From Amphimallon solstitiale (Eukaryota > Arthropoda > Insecta > Coleoptera > Scarabaeidae), in the NCBI GenBank assembly GCA_963170755.1, contig CAUJHA010000370.1, positions 1 through 64,000 of the forward strand: a DNA stretch of 64,000 bases, written 5' to 3'. Within the stretch, counting starts at the first letter, position 1; each line of letters opens with the position of its first letter. The notes under the pieces are model-generated. The model had not been told where the DNA came from. It did not search any database and worked only from the letters and a program-made list of their open reading frames with translations. Below are positions 25,101 to 38,910 of this stretch, in pieces. Made by a program: the position numbers and the translations under genes.

Positions 25101-25820
25101 GCGAATATCTCGGAAACGGTAAGAGATAGAACGTTTTTCTTTGAACGAGAGTGTTCCCAGTGAAAATCTGTATAAGATAGACCTATTAAATCCTGCTGAA
25201 TATACATCTTTTCGAAACGAGAATGTTCAAAGACCATTTAAATGCTGCTAAATCGACATTTTTTCGAAACTTTAATCGCGAATATCTCGGAAACGGTAAG
25301 AGATAGAACGTTTTTCTTTGAACGAGAGTGTTGCCAGTGAAAATCTGTATAAGATAGACCTATTAAATCCTGCTAAATATACATTTTTTCGAAACGAGAA
25401 TGTAAAAGACCATTTAAATGCTGCTAAATCGACATTTTTTCCAAACTTTAATCGCGAATATCTCGGAAACGGTAAGAGATAGAACGTTTTTCTTTGAACG
25501 AGAGTGTTCCCAGTGAAATCTGTATAAGATAGACCTATTAAATCCTGCTAAATATACATCTTTTCGAAACGAGAATGTTCAAAGACCATTTAAATGCTGC
25601 TAAATCGACATTTTTTCGAAACTTTAATCGCGAATATCTCGGAAACGGTAAGAGATAGAACGTTTTGCTTTGAACGAGAGTGTTGCCAGTGAAAATCTGT
25701 ATAAGATAGACCTATTAAATCCTGCTAAATATACATTTTTTCGAAACGAGAATGTTCAAAGACCATTTAAATGCTGCTAAATCGACATTTTTTCGAAACT
25801 TTAATCGCGAATATCTCGGA
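22110..25820 (+). repeat. 21-monomer higher-order repeat, copy 2 (3709 bp)
   Basis: Tandem copy of 18.4-22.1 kb. It has gained GAACCAGAG at 24617, which is absent from copy 1 but present 4240 bp further on at 28857, so that mutation arose after the 21-mer duplication and before the next one. GAACGATAG at 24089 is private. Downstream of 25.8 kb the order continues as a copy of 17.5-18.4 kb at an offset of 8302 bp (TAAATGGAC at 25959, GACCGAG at 26558). Confidence 0.85.
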
Positions 25821-26700
25821 AACGGTAAGAGATAGAACGTTTTTCTTTGAACGAGAGTGTTCCCAGTGAAATCTGTATAAGATAGACCTATTAAATCCTG
25901 CTAAATATACATTTTTTCGAAACGAGAATGTTCAAAGACCATTTAAATGCTGCTAAATGGACATTTTTTCGAAACTTTAATCGCGAATATCTCGGAAACG
26001 GTAAGAGATAGAACGTTTTGCTTTGAACGAGAGTGTTCCCAGTGAAAATCTGTATAAGATAGACCTATTAAATCCTGCTAAATATACATTTTTTCGAAAC
26101 GAGAATGTTCAAAGGCCATTTAAATGCTGCTAAATCGACATTTTTTCGAAACTTTAATCGCGAATATCTCGGAAACGGTAAGAGATAGAACGTTTTTCTT
26201 TGAACGAGAGTGTTCCCAGTGAAAATCTGTATAAGATAGACCTATTAAATCCTGCTAAATATACATCTTTTCGAAACGAGAATGTTCAAAGACCATTTAA
26301 ATGCTGCTAAATCGACATTTTTTCGAAACTTTAATCGCGAATATCTCGGAAACGGTAAGAGATAGAACGTTTTTCTTTGAACGAGAGTGTTCCCAGTGAA
26401 AATCTGTATAAGATAGACCTATTAAATCCTGCTAAATATACATCTTTTCGAAACGAGAATGTTCAAAGACCATTTAAATGCTGCTAAATCGACATTTTTT
26501 CGAAACTTTAATCGCGAATATCTCGGAAACGGTAAGAGATAGAACGTTTTTCTTTGACCGAGAGTGTTCCCAGTGAAAATCTGTATAAGACAGACCTATT
26601 AAATCCTGCTAAATATACATCTTTTCGAAACGAGAATGTTCAAAGACCATTTAAATGCTGCTAAATCGACATTTTTTCGAAACTTTAATCGCGAATATCT
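22670..26700 (+). repeat. 24-monomer higher-order repeat, copy 1 (4240 bp period)
   Basis: This stretch overlaps the previous block and is the source-like copy of 26.86-30.94 kb. Rare markers at 24439, 24617, 24678, 25198, 25959, 26558 and 26591 each recur exactly 4240 bp downstream (28679, 28857, 28918, 29438, 30199, 30798, 30831). In its left part the offset is 4062 bp (for example the GATACAAC units ending at about 23008 and 23537), showing that the downstream copy has one extra monomer between about 27.6 and 28.3 kb. Confidence 0.85.
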
Positions 26701-26859
26701 CGGAAACGGTAAGAGATAGAACGTTTTTCTTTGAACGAGAGTGTTGCCAGTGAAAATCTGTATAAGATAGACCTATTAAATCCTGCTAAATATACATTTT
26801 TTCGAAACGAGAATGTTCAAAGACCATTTAAATGCTGCTAAATCGACATTTTTTCGAAA

Positions 26860-29800
26860 CTTTAATCGCGAATATCTCGGAAACGGTAAGAGATAGAACG
26901 TTTTGCTTTGAACGAGAGTGTTCCCAGTGAAAATCTGTATAAGATAGACCTATTAAATCCTGCTAAATATACATCTTTTCGAAACGAGAATGTAAAAGAC
27001 CATTTAAATGCTGCTAAATCGACATTTTTTCCAAACTTTAATCGCGAATATCTCGGAAACGGTAAGAGATACAACGTTTTTCTTTGAACGAGAGTGTTCC
27101 CAGTGAAAATCTGTATAAGATAGACCTATTAAATCCTGCTAAATATACATCTTTTCGAAACGAGAATGTAAAAGACCATTTAAATGCTGCTAAATCGACA
27201 TTTTTTCGAAACTTTAATCGCGAATATCTCGGAAACGGTAAGAGATAGAACGTTTTTCTTTGAACGAGAGTGTTCCCAGTGAAAATCTGTATAAGATAGA
27301 CCTATTAAATCCTGCTAAATATACATCTTTTCGAAACGAGAATGTTCAAAGACCATTTAAATGCTGCTAAATCGACATTTTTTCGAAACTTTAATCGCGA
27401 ATATCTCGGAAACGGTAAGAGATAGAACGTTTTTCTTTGAACGAGAGTGTTCCCAGTGAAAATCTGTATAAGATAGACCTATTAAATCCTGCTAAATATA
27501 CATTTTTTCGAAACGAGAATGTAAAAGACCATTTAAATGCTGCTAAATCGACATTTTTTCCAAACTTTAATCGCGAATATCTCGGAAACGGTAATAGATA
27601 CAACGTTTTTCTTTGAACGAGAGTGTTCCCAGTGAAAATCTGTATAAGATAGACCTATTAAATCCTGCTAAATATACATCTTTTCGAAACGAGAATGTTC
27701 AAAGACCATTTAAATGCTGCTAAATCGACATTTTTTCGAAACTTTAATCGCGAATATCTCGGAAACGGTAAGAGATAGAACGTTTTTCTTTGAACGAGAG
27801 TGTTCCCAGTGAAAATCTGTATAAGATAGACCTATTAAATCCTGCTAAATATACATCTTTTCGAAACGAGAATGTTCAAAGACCATTTAAATGCTGCTAA
27901 ATCGACATTTTTTCGAAACTTTAATCGCGAATATCTCGGAAACGGTAAGAGATAGAACGTTTTTCTTTGAACGAGAGTGTTTCCAGTGAAAATCTGTATA
28001 AGATAGACCTATTAAATCCTGCTAAATATACATCTTTTCGAAACGAGAATGTTCAAAGACCATTTAAATGCTGCTAAATCGACATTTTTTCGAAACTTTA
28101 ATCGCGAATATCTCGGAAACGGTAAGAGATAGAACGTTTTTCTTTGAACGAGAGTGTTCCCAGTGAAAATCTGTATAAGATAGACCTATTAAATCCTGCT
28201 AAATATACATCTTTTCGAAACGAGAATGTTCAAAGACCATTTAAATGCTGCTAAATCGACATTTTTTCGAAACTTTAATCGCGAATATCTCGGAAACGGT
28301 AAGAGATAGAACGTTTTTCTTTGAACGAGAGTGTTCCCAGTGAAAATCTGTATAAGATAGACCTATTAAATCCTGCTAAATATACATCTTTTCGAAACGA
28401 GAATGTTCAAAGGCCATTTAAATGCTGCTAAATCGACATTTTTTCGAAACTTTAATCGCGAATATCTCGGAAACGGTAAGAGATAGAACGTTTTTCTTTG
28501 AACGAGAGTGTTGCCAGTGAAAATCTGTATAAGATAGACCTATTAAATCCTGCTAAATATACATTTTTTCGAAACGAGAATGTAAAAGACCATTTAAATG
28601 CTGCTAAATCGACATTTTTTCGAAACTTTAATCGCGAATATCTCGGAAACGGTAAGAGATAGAACGTTTTGCTTTGAAGGAGAGTGTTCCCAGTGAAAAT
28701 CTGTATAAGATAGACCTATTAAATCCTGCTAAATATACATTTTTTCGAAACGAGAATGTTCAAAGGCCATTTAAATGCTGCTAAATCGACATTTTTTCGA
28801 AACTTTAATCGCGAATATCTCGGAAACGGTAAGAGATAGAACGTTTTTCTTTGAACCAGAGTGTTCCCAGTGAAAATCTGTATAAGATAGACCTATTAAA
28901 TCCTGCTAAATATACATATTTTCGAAACGAGAATGTTCAAAGACCATTTAAATGCTGCTAAATCGACATTTTTTCGAAACTTTAATCGCGAATATCTCGG
29001 AAACGGTAAGAGATAGAACGTTTTGCTTTGAACGAGAGTGTTCCCAGTGAAAATCTGTATAAGATAGACCTATTAAATCCTGCTAAATATACATTTTTTC
29101 GAAACGAGAATGTAAAAGACCATTTAAATGCTGCTAAATCGACATTTTTTCCAAACTTTAATCGCGAATATCTCGGAAACGGTAAGAGATAGAACGTTTT
29201 TCTTTGAACGAGAGTGTTCCCAGTGAAAATCTGTATAAGATAGACCTATTAAATCCTGCTAAATATACATCTTTTCGAAACGAGAATGTTCAAAGACCAT
29301 TTAAATGCTGCTAAATCGACATTTTTTCGAAACTTTAATCGCGAATATCTCGGAAACGGTAAGAGATAGAACGTTTTTCTTTGAACGAGAGTGTTCCCAG
29401 TGAAAATCTGTATAAGATAGACCTATTAAATCCTGCTGAATATACATCTTTTCGAAACGAGAATGTTCAAAGACCATTTAAATGCTGCTAAATCGACATT
29501 TTTTCGAAACTTTAATCGCGAATATCTCGGAAACGGTAAGAGATAGAACGTTTTTCTTTGAACGAGAGTGTTGCCAGTGAAAATCTGTATAAGATAGACC
29601 TATTAAATCCTGCTAAATATACATTTTTTCGAAACGAGAATGTAAAAGACCATTTAAATGCTGCTAAATCGACATTTTTTCCAAACTTTAATCGCGAATA
29701 TCTCGGAAACGGTAAGAGATAGAACGTTTTTCTTTGAACGAGAGTGTTCCCAGTGAAATCTGTATAAGATAGACCTATTAAATCCTGCTAAATATACATC

Positions 29801-30940
29801 TTTTCGAAACGAGAATGTTCAAAGACCATTTAAATGCTGCTAAATCGACATTTTTTCGAAACTTTAATCGCGAATATCTCGGAAACGGTAAGAGATAGAA
29901 CGTTTTGCTTTGAACGAGAGTGTTGCCAGTGAAAATCTGTATAAGATAGACCTATTAAATCCTGCTAAATATACATTTTTTCGAAACGAGAATGTTCAAA
30001 GACCATTTAAATGCTGCTAAATCGACATTTTTTCGAAACTTTAATCGCGAATATCTCGGAAACGGTAAGAGATAGAACGTTTTTCTTTGAACGAGAGTGT
30101 TCCCAGTGAAATCTGTATAAGATAGACCTATTAAATCCTGCTAAATATACATTTTTTCGAAACGAGAATGTTCAAAGACCATTTAAATGCTGCTAAATGG
30201 ACATTTTTTCGAAACTTTAATCGCGAATATCTCGGAAACGGTAAGAGATAGAACGTTTTGCTTTGAACGAGAGTGTTCCCAGTGAAAATCTGTATAAGAT
30301 AGACCTATTAAATCCTGCTAAATATACATTTTTTCGAAACGAGAATGTTCAAAGGCCATTTAAATGCTGCTAAATCGACATTTTTTCGAAACTTTAATCG
30401 CGAATATCTCGGAAACGGTAAGAGATAGAACGTTTTTCTTTGAACGAGAGTGTTCCCAGTGAAAATCTGTATAAGATAGACCTATTAAATCCTGCTAAAT
30501 ATACATCTTTTCGAAACGAGAATGTTCAAAGACCATTTAAATGCTGCTAAATCGACATTTTTTCGAAACTTTAATCGCGAATATCTCGGAAACGGTAAGA
30601 GATAGAACGTTTTTCTTTGAACGAGAGTGTTCCCAGTGAAAATCTGTATAAGATAGACCTATTAAATCCTGCTAAATATACATCTTTTCGAAACGAGAAT
30701 GTTCAAAGACCATTTAAATGCTGCTAAATCGACATTTTTTCGAAACTTTAATCGCGAATATCTCGGAAACGGTAAGAGATAGAACGTTTTTCTTTGACCG
30801 AGAGTGTTCCCAGTGAAAATCTGTATAAGACAGACCTATTAAATCCTGCTAAATATACATCTTTTCGAAACGAGAATGTTCAAAGACCATTTAAATGCTG
30901 CTAAATCGACATTTTTTCGAAACTTTAATCGCGAATATCT
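26860..30940 (+). repeat. 24-monomer higher-order repeat, copy 2 (4240 bp period)
   Basis: This copy carries all the rare markers of 24.4-26.6 kb, including GACAGACC at 30831 (26591 in copy 1). It ends at about 30.9 kb, where a GTTCCC unit replaces the expected GTTGCC. Its first unit is a hybrid: TTTTGC/GTTCCC/CATCTT as at 22.67 kb, then GTAAAAG/CCAAAC as at 22.93 kb, placing an exchange junction near 26.97-26.99 kb. A run of three or four almost identical GTTCCC/CATCTT units at 27.7-28.3 kb contains the extra monomer. Confidence 0.85.
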
Positions 30941-33900
30941 CGGAAACGGTAAGAGATAGAACGTTTTTCTTTGAACGAGAGTGTTCCCAGTGAAAATCTG
31001 TATAAGATAGACCTATTAAATCCTGCTAAATATACATCTTTTCGAAACGAGAATGTTCAAAGACCATTTAAATGCTGCTAAATCGACATTTTTTCGAAAC
31101 TTTAATCGCGAATATCTCGGAAACGGTAAGAGATAGAACGTTTTGCTTTGAACGAGAGTGTTCCCAGTGAAAATCTGTATAAGATAGACCTATTAAATCC
31201 TGCTAAATATACATCTTTTCGAAACGAGAATGTTCAAAGACCATTTAAATGCTGCTAAATCGACATTTTTTCGAAACTTTAATCGCGAATATCTCGGAAA
31301 CGGTAAGAGATAGAACGTTTTTCTTTGAACGAGAGTGTTCCCAGTGAAAATCTGTATAAGATAGACCTATTAAATCCTGCTAAATATACATTTTTTCGAA
31401 ACGAGAATGTAAAAGACCATTTAAATGCTGCTAAATCGACATTTTTTCCAAACTTTAATCGCGAATATCTCGGAAACGGTAAGAGATACAGCGTTTTTCT
31501 TTGAACGAGAGTGTTCCCAGTGAAAATCTGTATAAGATAGACCTATTAAATCCTGCTAAATATACATTTTTTCGAAACGAGAATGTTCAAAGACCATTTA
31601 AATGCTGCTAAATCGACATTTTTTCGAAACTTTAATCGCGAATATCTCGGAAACGGTAAGAGATAGAACGTTTTTCTTTGAACGAGAGTGTTCCCAGTGA
31701 AAATCTGTATAAGATAGACCTATTAAATCCTGCTAAATATACATCTTTTCGAAACGAGAATGTTCAAAGACCATTTAAATGCTGCTAAATCGACATTTTT
31801 TCGAAACTTTAATCGCGAATATCTCGGAAACGGTAAGAGATAGAACGTTTTTCTTTGAACGAGAGTGTTCCCAGTGAAAATCTGTATAAGATAGACCTAT
31901 TAAATCCTGCTAAATATACATTTTTTCGAAACGAGAATGTTCAAAGGCCATTTAAATGCTGCTAAATCGACATTTTTTCGAAACTTTAATCGCGAATATC
32001 TCGGAAACGGTAAGAGATAGAACGTTTTTCTTTGAACGAGAGTGTTTCCAGTGAAAATCTGTATAAGATAGACCTATTAAATCCTGCTAAATATACATTT
32101 TTTCGAAACGAGAATGTTCAAAGACCATTTAAATGCTGCTAAATCGACATTTTTTCGAAACTTTAATCGCGAATATCTCGGAAACGGTAAGAGATAGAAC
32201 GTTTTTCTTTGAACGAGAGTGTTCCCAGTGAAAATCTGTATAAGATAGACCTATTAAATCCTGCTAAATATACATTTTTTCGAAACGAGAATGTTCAAAG
32301 ACCATTTAAATGCTGCTAAATCGACATTTTTTCGAAACTTTAATCGCGAATATCTCGGAAACGGTAAGGGATAGAGCGTTTTTCTTTGAACGAGAGTGTT
32401 CCCAGTGAAAATCTGTATAAGATAGACCTATTAAATCCTGCTAAATATACATTTTTTCGAAACGAGAATGTTCAAAGGCCATTTAAATGCTGCTAAATCG
32501 ACATTTTTTCGAAACTTTAATCGCGAATATCTCGGAAACGGTAAGAGATAGAACGTTTTGCTTTGAACGAGAGTGTTCCCAGTGAAAATCTGTATAAGAT
32601 AGACCTATTAAATCCTGCTAAATATACATTTTTTCGAAACGAGAATGTAAAAGACCATTTAAATGCTGCTAAATCGACATTTTTTCCAAACTTTAATCGC
32701 GAATATCTCGGAAACGGTAAGAGATAGAACGTTTTTCTTTGAACGAGAGTGTTCCCAGTGAAAATCTGTATAAGATAGACCTATTAAATCCTGCTGAATA
32801 TACATCTTTTCGAAACGAGAATGTTCAAAGACCATTTAAATGCTGCTAAATCGACATTTTTTCGAAACTTTAATCGCGAATATCTCGGAAACGGTAAGAG
32901 ATAGAACGTTTTTCTTTGAACGAGAGTGTTGCCAGTGAAAATCTGTATAAGATAGACCTATTAAATCCTGCTAAATATACATCTTTTCGAAACGAGAATG
33001 TTCAAAGGCCATTTAAATGCTGCTAAATCGACATTTTTTCGAAACTTTAATCGCGAATATCTCGGAAACGGTAAGAGATAGAACGTTTTTCTTTGAACGA
33101 GAGTGTTGCCAGTGAAAATCTGTATAAGATAGACCTATTAAATCCTGCTAAATATACATTTTTTCGAAACGAGAATGTTCAAAGACCATTTAAATGCTGC
33201 TAAATCGACATTTTTTCGAAACTTTAATCACGAATATCTCGGAAACGGTAAGAGATAGAACGTTTTTCTTTGAACGAGAGTGTTGCCAGTGAAAATCTGT
33301 ATAAGATAGACCTATTAAATCCTGCTAAATATACATCTTTTCGAAACGAGAATGTTCAAAGACCATTTAAATGCTGCTAAATCGACATTTTTTCGAAACT
33401 TTAATCGCGAATATCTCGGAAACGGTAAGAGATAGAACGTTTTGCTTTGAACGAGAGTGTTCCCAGTGAAAATCTGTATAAGATAGACCTATTAAATCCT
33501 GCTAAATATACATTTTTTCGAAACGAGAATGTAAAAGACCATTTAAATGCTGCTAAATCGACATTTTTTCCAAACTTTAATCGCGAATATCTCGGAAACG
33601 GTAAGAGATAGAACGTTTTTCTTTGAACGAGAGTGTTCCCAGTGAAAATCTGTATAAGATAGACCTATTAAATCCTGCTAAATATACATCTTTTCGAAAC
33701 GAGAATGTTCAAAGACCATTTAAATGCTGCTAAATCGACATTTTTTCGAAACTTTAATCGCGAATATCTCGGAAACGGTAAGAGATAGGACGTTTTTCTT
33801 TGAACGAGAGTGTTCCCAGTGAAAATCTGTATAAGATAGACCTATTAAATCCTGCTAAATATACATCTTTTCGAAACGAGAATGTTCAAAGACCATTTAA

Positions 33901-34320
33901 ATGCTGCTAAATCGACATTTTTTCGAAACTTTAATCGCGAATATCTCGGAAACGGTAAGAGATAGAACGTTTTTCTTTGAACGAGAGTGTTGCCAGTGAA
34001 AATCTGTATAAGATAGACCTATTAAATCCTGCTAAATATACATTTTTTCGAAACGAGAATGTTCAAAGACCATTTAAATGCTGCTAAATCGACATTTTTT
34101 CGAAACTTTAATCGCGAATATCTCGGAAACGGTAAGAGATAGAACGTTTTTCTTTGAACGAGAGTGTTCCCAGTGAAAATCTGTATAAGATAGACCTATT
34201 AAATCCTGCTAAATATACATTTTTTCGAAACGAGAATGTTCAAAGACCATTTAAATGCTGCTAAATCGACATTTTTTCGAAACTTTAATCGCGAATATCT
34301 CGGAAACGGTAAGAGATAGA
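30900..34320 (+). repeat. 26-monomer higher-order repeat, copy 1 (4596 bp period)
   Basis: Markers shared with a copy 4596 bp downstream are GATACAGCG at 31491 (36087), GTTTCCAG at 32047 (36643), ATAGAGCG at 32376 (36972) and TAATCACG at 33230 (37826). Differences include GTAAGGGAT at about 32369 and CTGAATAT at 32796, seen only here. Agreement ends near 34.33 kb. Confidence 0.85.
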
Positions 34321-35500
34321 ACGTTTTGCTTTGAACGAGAGTGTTGCCAGTGAAAATCTGTATAAGATAGACCTATTAAATCCTGCTAAATATACATTTT
34401 TTCGAAACGAGAATGTTCAAAGACCATTTAAATGCTGCTAAATCGACATTTTTTCGAAACTTTAATCGCGAATATCTCGGAAGCGGTAAGAGATAGAACG
34501 TTTTTCTTTGAACGAGAGTGTTCCCAGTGAAATCTGTATAAGATAGACCTATTAAATCCTGCTAAATATACATCTTTCCGAAACGAGAATGTTCAAAGAC
34601 CATTTAAATGCTGCTAAATCGACATTTTTTCGAAACTTTAATCGCGAATATCTCGGAAACGGTAAGAGATAGAACGTTTTTCTTTGAACGAGAGTGTTCC
34701 CAGTGAAAATCTGTATAAGATAGACCTATTAAATCCTGCTAAATATACATTTTTTCGAAACGAGAATGTAAAAGACCATTTAAATGCTGCTAAATCGACA
34801 TTTTTTCCAAACTTTAATCGCGAATATCTCGGAAACGGTAAGAGATACAACGTTTTTCTTTGAACGAGAGTGTTCCCAGTGAAAATCTGTATAAGATAGA
34901 CCTATTAAATCCTGCTAAATATACATTTTTTCGAAACGAGAATGTTCAAAGACCATTTAAATGCTGCTAAATCGACATTTTTTCGAAACTTTAATCGCGA
35001 ATATCTCGGAAACGGTAAGAGATAGAACGTTTTTCTTTGAACGAGAGTGTTGCCAGTGAAAATCTGTATAAGATAGACCTATTAAATCCTGCTAAATATA
35101 CATCTTTTCGAAACGAGAATGTTCAAAGACCATTTAAATGCTGCTAAATCGACATTTTTTCGAAACTTTAATCGCGAATATCTCGGAAACGGTAAGAGAT
35201 AGAACGTTTTTCTTTGAACGAGAGTGTTCCCAGTGAAAATCTGTATAAGATAGACCTATTAAATCCTGCTAAGTATACATTTTTTCGAAACGAGAATGTA
35301 AAAGACCATTTAAATGCTGCTAAATCGACATTTTTTCCAAACTTTAATCGCGAATATCTCGGAAACGGTAAGAGATACAACGTTTTTCTTTGAACGAGAG
35401 TGTTCCCAGTGAAAATCTGTATAAGATAGACCTATTAAATCCTGCTAAATATACATTTTTTCGAAACGAGAATGTTCAAAGACCATTTAAATGCTGCTAA
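34320..35500 (+). repeat. Satellite with a three-monomer local repeat
   Basis: The trimer GTTCCC with GTAAAAG and GATACAAC, then a GTTCCC unit, then a CATCTT unit, is repeated at a 530-bp step (open units at about 34638-34850 and 35168-35380). GAAGCGGT at 34483 is shared with 39963, 5480 bp downstream, five units more than the 26-mer offset because of the local expansion at 38.0-39.8 kb. Confidence 0.7.
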
Positions 35501-38500
35501 ATCGACATTTTTTCGAAACTTTAATCGCGAATATCTCGGAAACGGTAAGAGATAGAACGTTTTTCTTTGAACGAGAGTGTTCCCAGTGAAAATCTGTATA
35601 AGATAGACCTATTAAATCCTGCTAAATATACATCTTTTCGAAACGAGAATGTTCAAAGACCATTTAAATGCTGCTAAATCGACATTTTTTCGAAACTTTA
35701 ATCGCGAATATCTCGGAAACGGTAAGAGATAGAACGTTTTGCTTTGAACGAGAGTGTTCCCAGTGAAAATCTGTATAAGATAGACCTATTAAATCCTGCT
35801 AAATATACATCTTTTCGAAACGAGAATGTTCAAAGACCATTTAAATGCTGCTAAATCGACATTTTTTCGAAACTTTAATCGCGAATATCTCGGAAACGGT
35901 AAGAGATAGAACGTTTTTCTTTGAACGAGAGTGTTCCCAGTGAAAATCTGTATAAGATAGACCTATTAAATCCTGCTAAATATACATTTTTTCGAAACGA
36001 GAATGTAAAAGACCATTTAAATGCTGCTAAATCGACATTTTTTCCAAACTTTAATCGCGAATATCTCGGAAACGGTAAGAGATACAGCGTTTTTCTTTGA
36101 ACGAGAGTGTTCCCAGTGAAAATCTGTATAAGATAGACCTATTAAATCCTGCTAAATATACATTTTTTCGAAACGAGAATGTTCAAAGACCATTTAAATG
36201 CTGCTAAATCGACATTTTTTCGAAACTTTAATCGCGAATATCTCGGAAACGGTAAGAGATAGAACGTTTTTCTTTGAACGAGAGTGTTCCCAGTGAAAAT
36301 CTGTATAAGATAGACCTATTAAATCCTGCTAAATATACATCTTTTCGAAACGAGAATGTTCAAAGGCCATTTAAATGCTGCTAAATCGACATTTTTTCGA
36401 AACTTTAATCGCGAATATCTCGGAAACGGTAAGAGATAGAACGTTTTTCTTTGAACGAGAGTGTTCCCAGTGAAAATCTGTATAAGATAGACCTATTAAA
36501 TCCTGCTAAATATACATTTTTTCGAAACGAGAATGTTCAAAGGCCATTTAAATGCTGCTAAATCGACATTTTTTCGAAACTTTAATCGCGAATATCTCGG
36601 AAACGGTAAGAGATAGAACGTTTTTCTTTGAACGAGAGTGTTTCCAGTGAAAATCTGTATAAGATAGACCTATTAAATCCTGCTAAATATACATTTTTTC
36701 GAAACGAGAATGTTCAAAGACCATTTAAATGCTGCTAAATCGACATTTTTTCGAAACTTTAATCGCGAATATCTCGGAAACGGTAAGAGATAGAACGTTT
36801 TTCTTTGAACGAGAGTGTTCCCAGTGAAAATCTGTATAAGATAGACCTATTAAATCCTGCTAAATATACATTTTTTCGAAACGAGAATGTTCAAAGACCA
36901 TTTAAATGCTGCTAAATCGACATTTTTTCGAAACTTTAATCGCGAATATCTCGGAAACGGTAAGAGATAGAGCGTTTTTCTTTGAACGAGAGTGTTCCCA
37001 GTGAAAATCTGTATAAGATAGACCTATTAAATCCTGCTAAATATACATTTTTTCGAAACGAGAATGTTCAAAGGCCATTTAAATGCTGCTAAATCGACAT
37101 TTTTTCGAAACTTTAATCGCGAATATCTCGGAAACGGTAAGAGATAGAACGTTTTGCTTTGAACGAGAGTGTTCCCAGTGAAAATCTGTATAAGATAGAC
37201 CTATTAAATCCTGCTAAATATACATTTTTTCGAAACGAGAATGTAAAAGACCATTTAAATGCTGCTAAATCGACATTTTTTCCAAACTTTAATCGCGAAT
37301 ATCTCGGAAACGGTAAGAGATACAACGTTTTTCTTTGAACGAGAGTGTTCCCAGTGAAAATCTGTATAAGATAGACCTATTAAATCCTGCTAAATATACA
37401 TCTTTTCGAAACGAGAATGTTCAAAGACCATTTAAATGCTGCTAAATCGACATTTTTTCGAAACTTTAATCGCGAATATCTCGGAAACGGTAAGAGATAG
37501 AACGTTTTTCTTTGAACGAGAGTGTTGCCAGTGAAAATCTGTATAAGATAGACCTATTAAATCCTGCTAAATATACATCTTTTCGAAACGAGAATGTTCA
37601 AAGGCCATTTAAATGCTGCTAAATCGACATTTTTTCGAAACTTTAATCGCGAATATCTCGGAAACGGTAAGAGATAGAACGTTTTTCTTTGAACGAGAGT
37701 GTTGCCAGTGAAAATCTGTATAAGATAGACCTATTAAATCCTGCTAAATATACATTTTTTCGAAACGAGAATGTTCAAAGACCATTTAAATGCTGCTAAA
37801 TCGACATTTTTTCGAAACTTTAATCACGAATATCTCGGAAACGGTAAGAGACAGAACGTTTTTCTTTGAACGAGAGTGTTGCCAGTGAAAATCTGTATAA
37901 GATAGACCTATTAAATCCTGCTAAATATACATCTTTTCGAAACGAGAATGTTCAAAGACCATTTAAATGCTGCTAAATCGACATTTTTTCGAAACTTTAA
38001 TCGCGAATATCTCGGAAACGGTAAGAGATAGAACGTTTTGCTTTGAACGAGAGTGTTCCCAGTGAAAATCTGTATAAGATAGACCTATTAAATCCTGCTA
38101 AATATACATTTTTTCGAAACGAGAATGTAAAAGACCATTTAAATGCTGCTAAATCGACATTTTTTCCAAACTTTAATCGCGAATATCTCGGAAACGGTAA
38201 GAGATAGAACGTTTTTCTTTGAACGAGAGTGTTCCCAGTGAAAATCTGTATAAGATAGACCTATTAAATCCTGCTAAATATACATCTTTTCGAAACGAGA
38301 ATGTTCAAAGACCATTTAAATGCTGCTAAATCGACATTTTTTCGAAACTTTAATCGCGAATATCTCGGAAACGGTAAGAGATAGAACGTTTTTCTTTGAA
38401 CGAGAGTGTTCCCAGTGAAAATCTGTATAAGATAGACCTATTAAATCCTGCTAAATATACATCTTTTCGAAACGAGAATGTTCAAAGACCATTTAAATGC

Positions 38501-38910
38501 TGCTAAATCGACATTTTTTCGAAACTTTAATCGCGAATATCTCGGAAACGGTAAGAGATAGAACGTTTTTCTTTGAACGAGAGTGTTGCCAGTGAAAATC
38601 TGTATAAGATAGACCTATTAAATCCTGCTAAATATACATTTTTTCGAAACGAGAATGTTCAAAGACCATTTAAATGCTGCTAAATCGACATTTTTTCGAA
38701 ACTTTAATCGCGAATATCTCGGAAACGGTAAGAGATAGAACGTTTTTCTTTGAACGAGAGTGTTCCCAGTGAAAATCTGTATAAGATAGACCTATTAAAT
38801 CCTGCTAAATATACATTTTTTCGAAACGAGAATGTTCAAAGACCATTTAAATGCTGCTAAATCGACATTTTTTCGAAACTTTAATCGCGAATATCTCGGA
38901 AACGGTAAGA
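35500..38910 (+). repeat. 26-monomer higher-order repeat, copy 2 (4596 bp period)
   Basis: Copy of 30.9-34.3 kb, with the four shared rare markers at 36087, 36643, 36972 and 37826. A private GACAGAACG occurs just after the last of these, at about 37852. The final five units are then duplicated in tandem. Confidence 0.85.
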
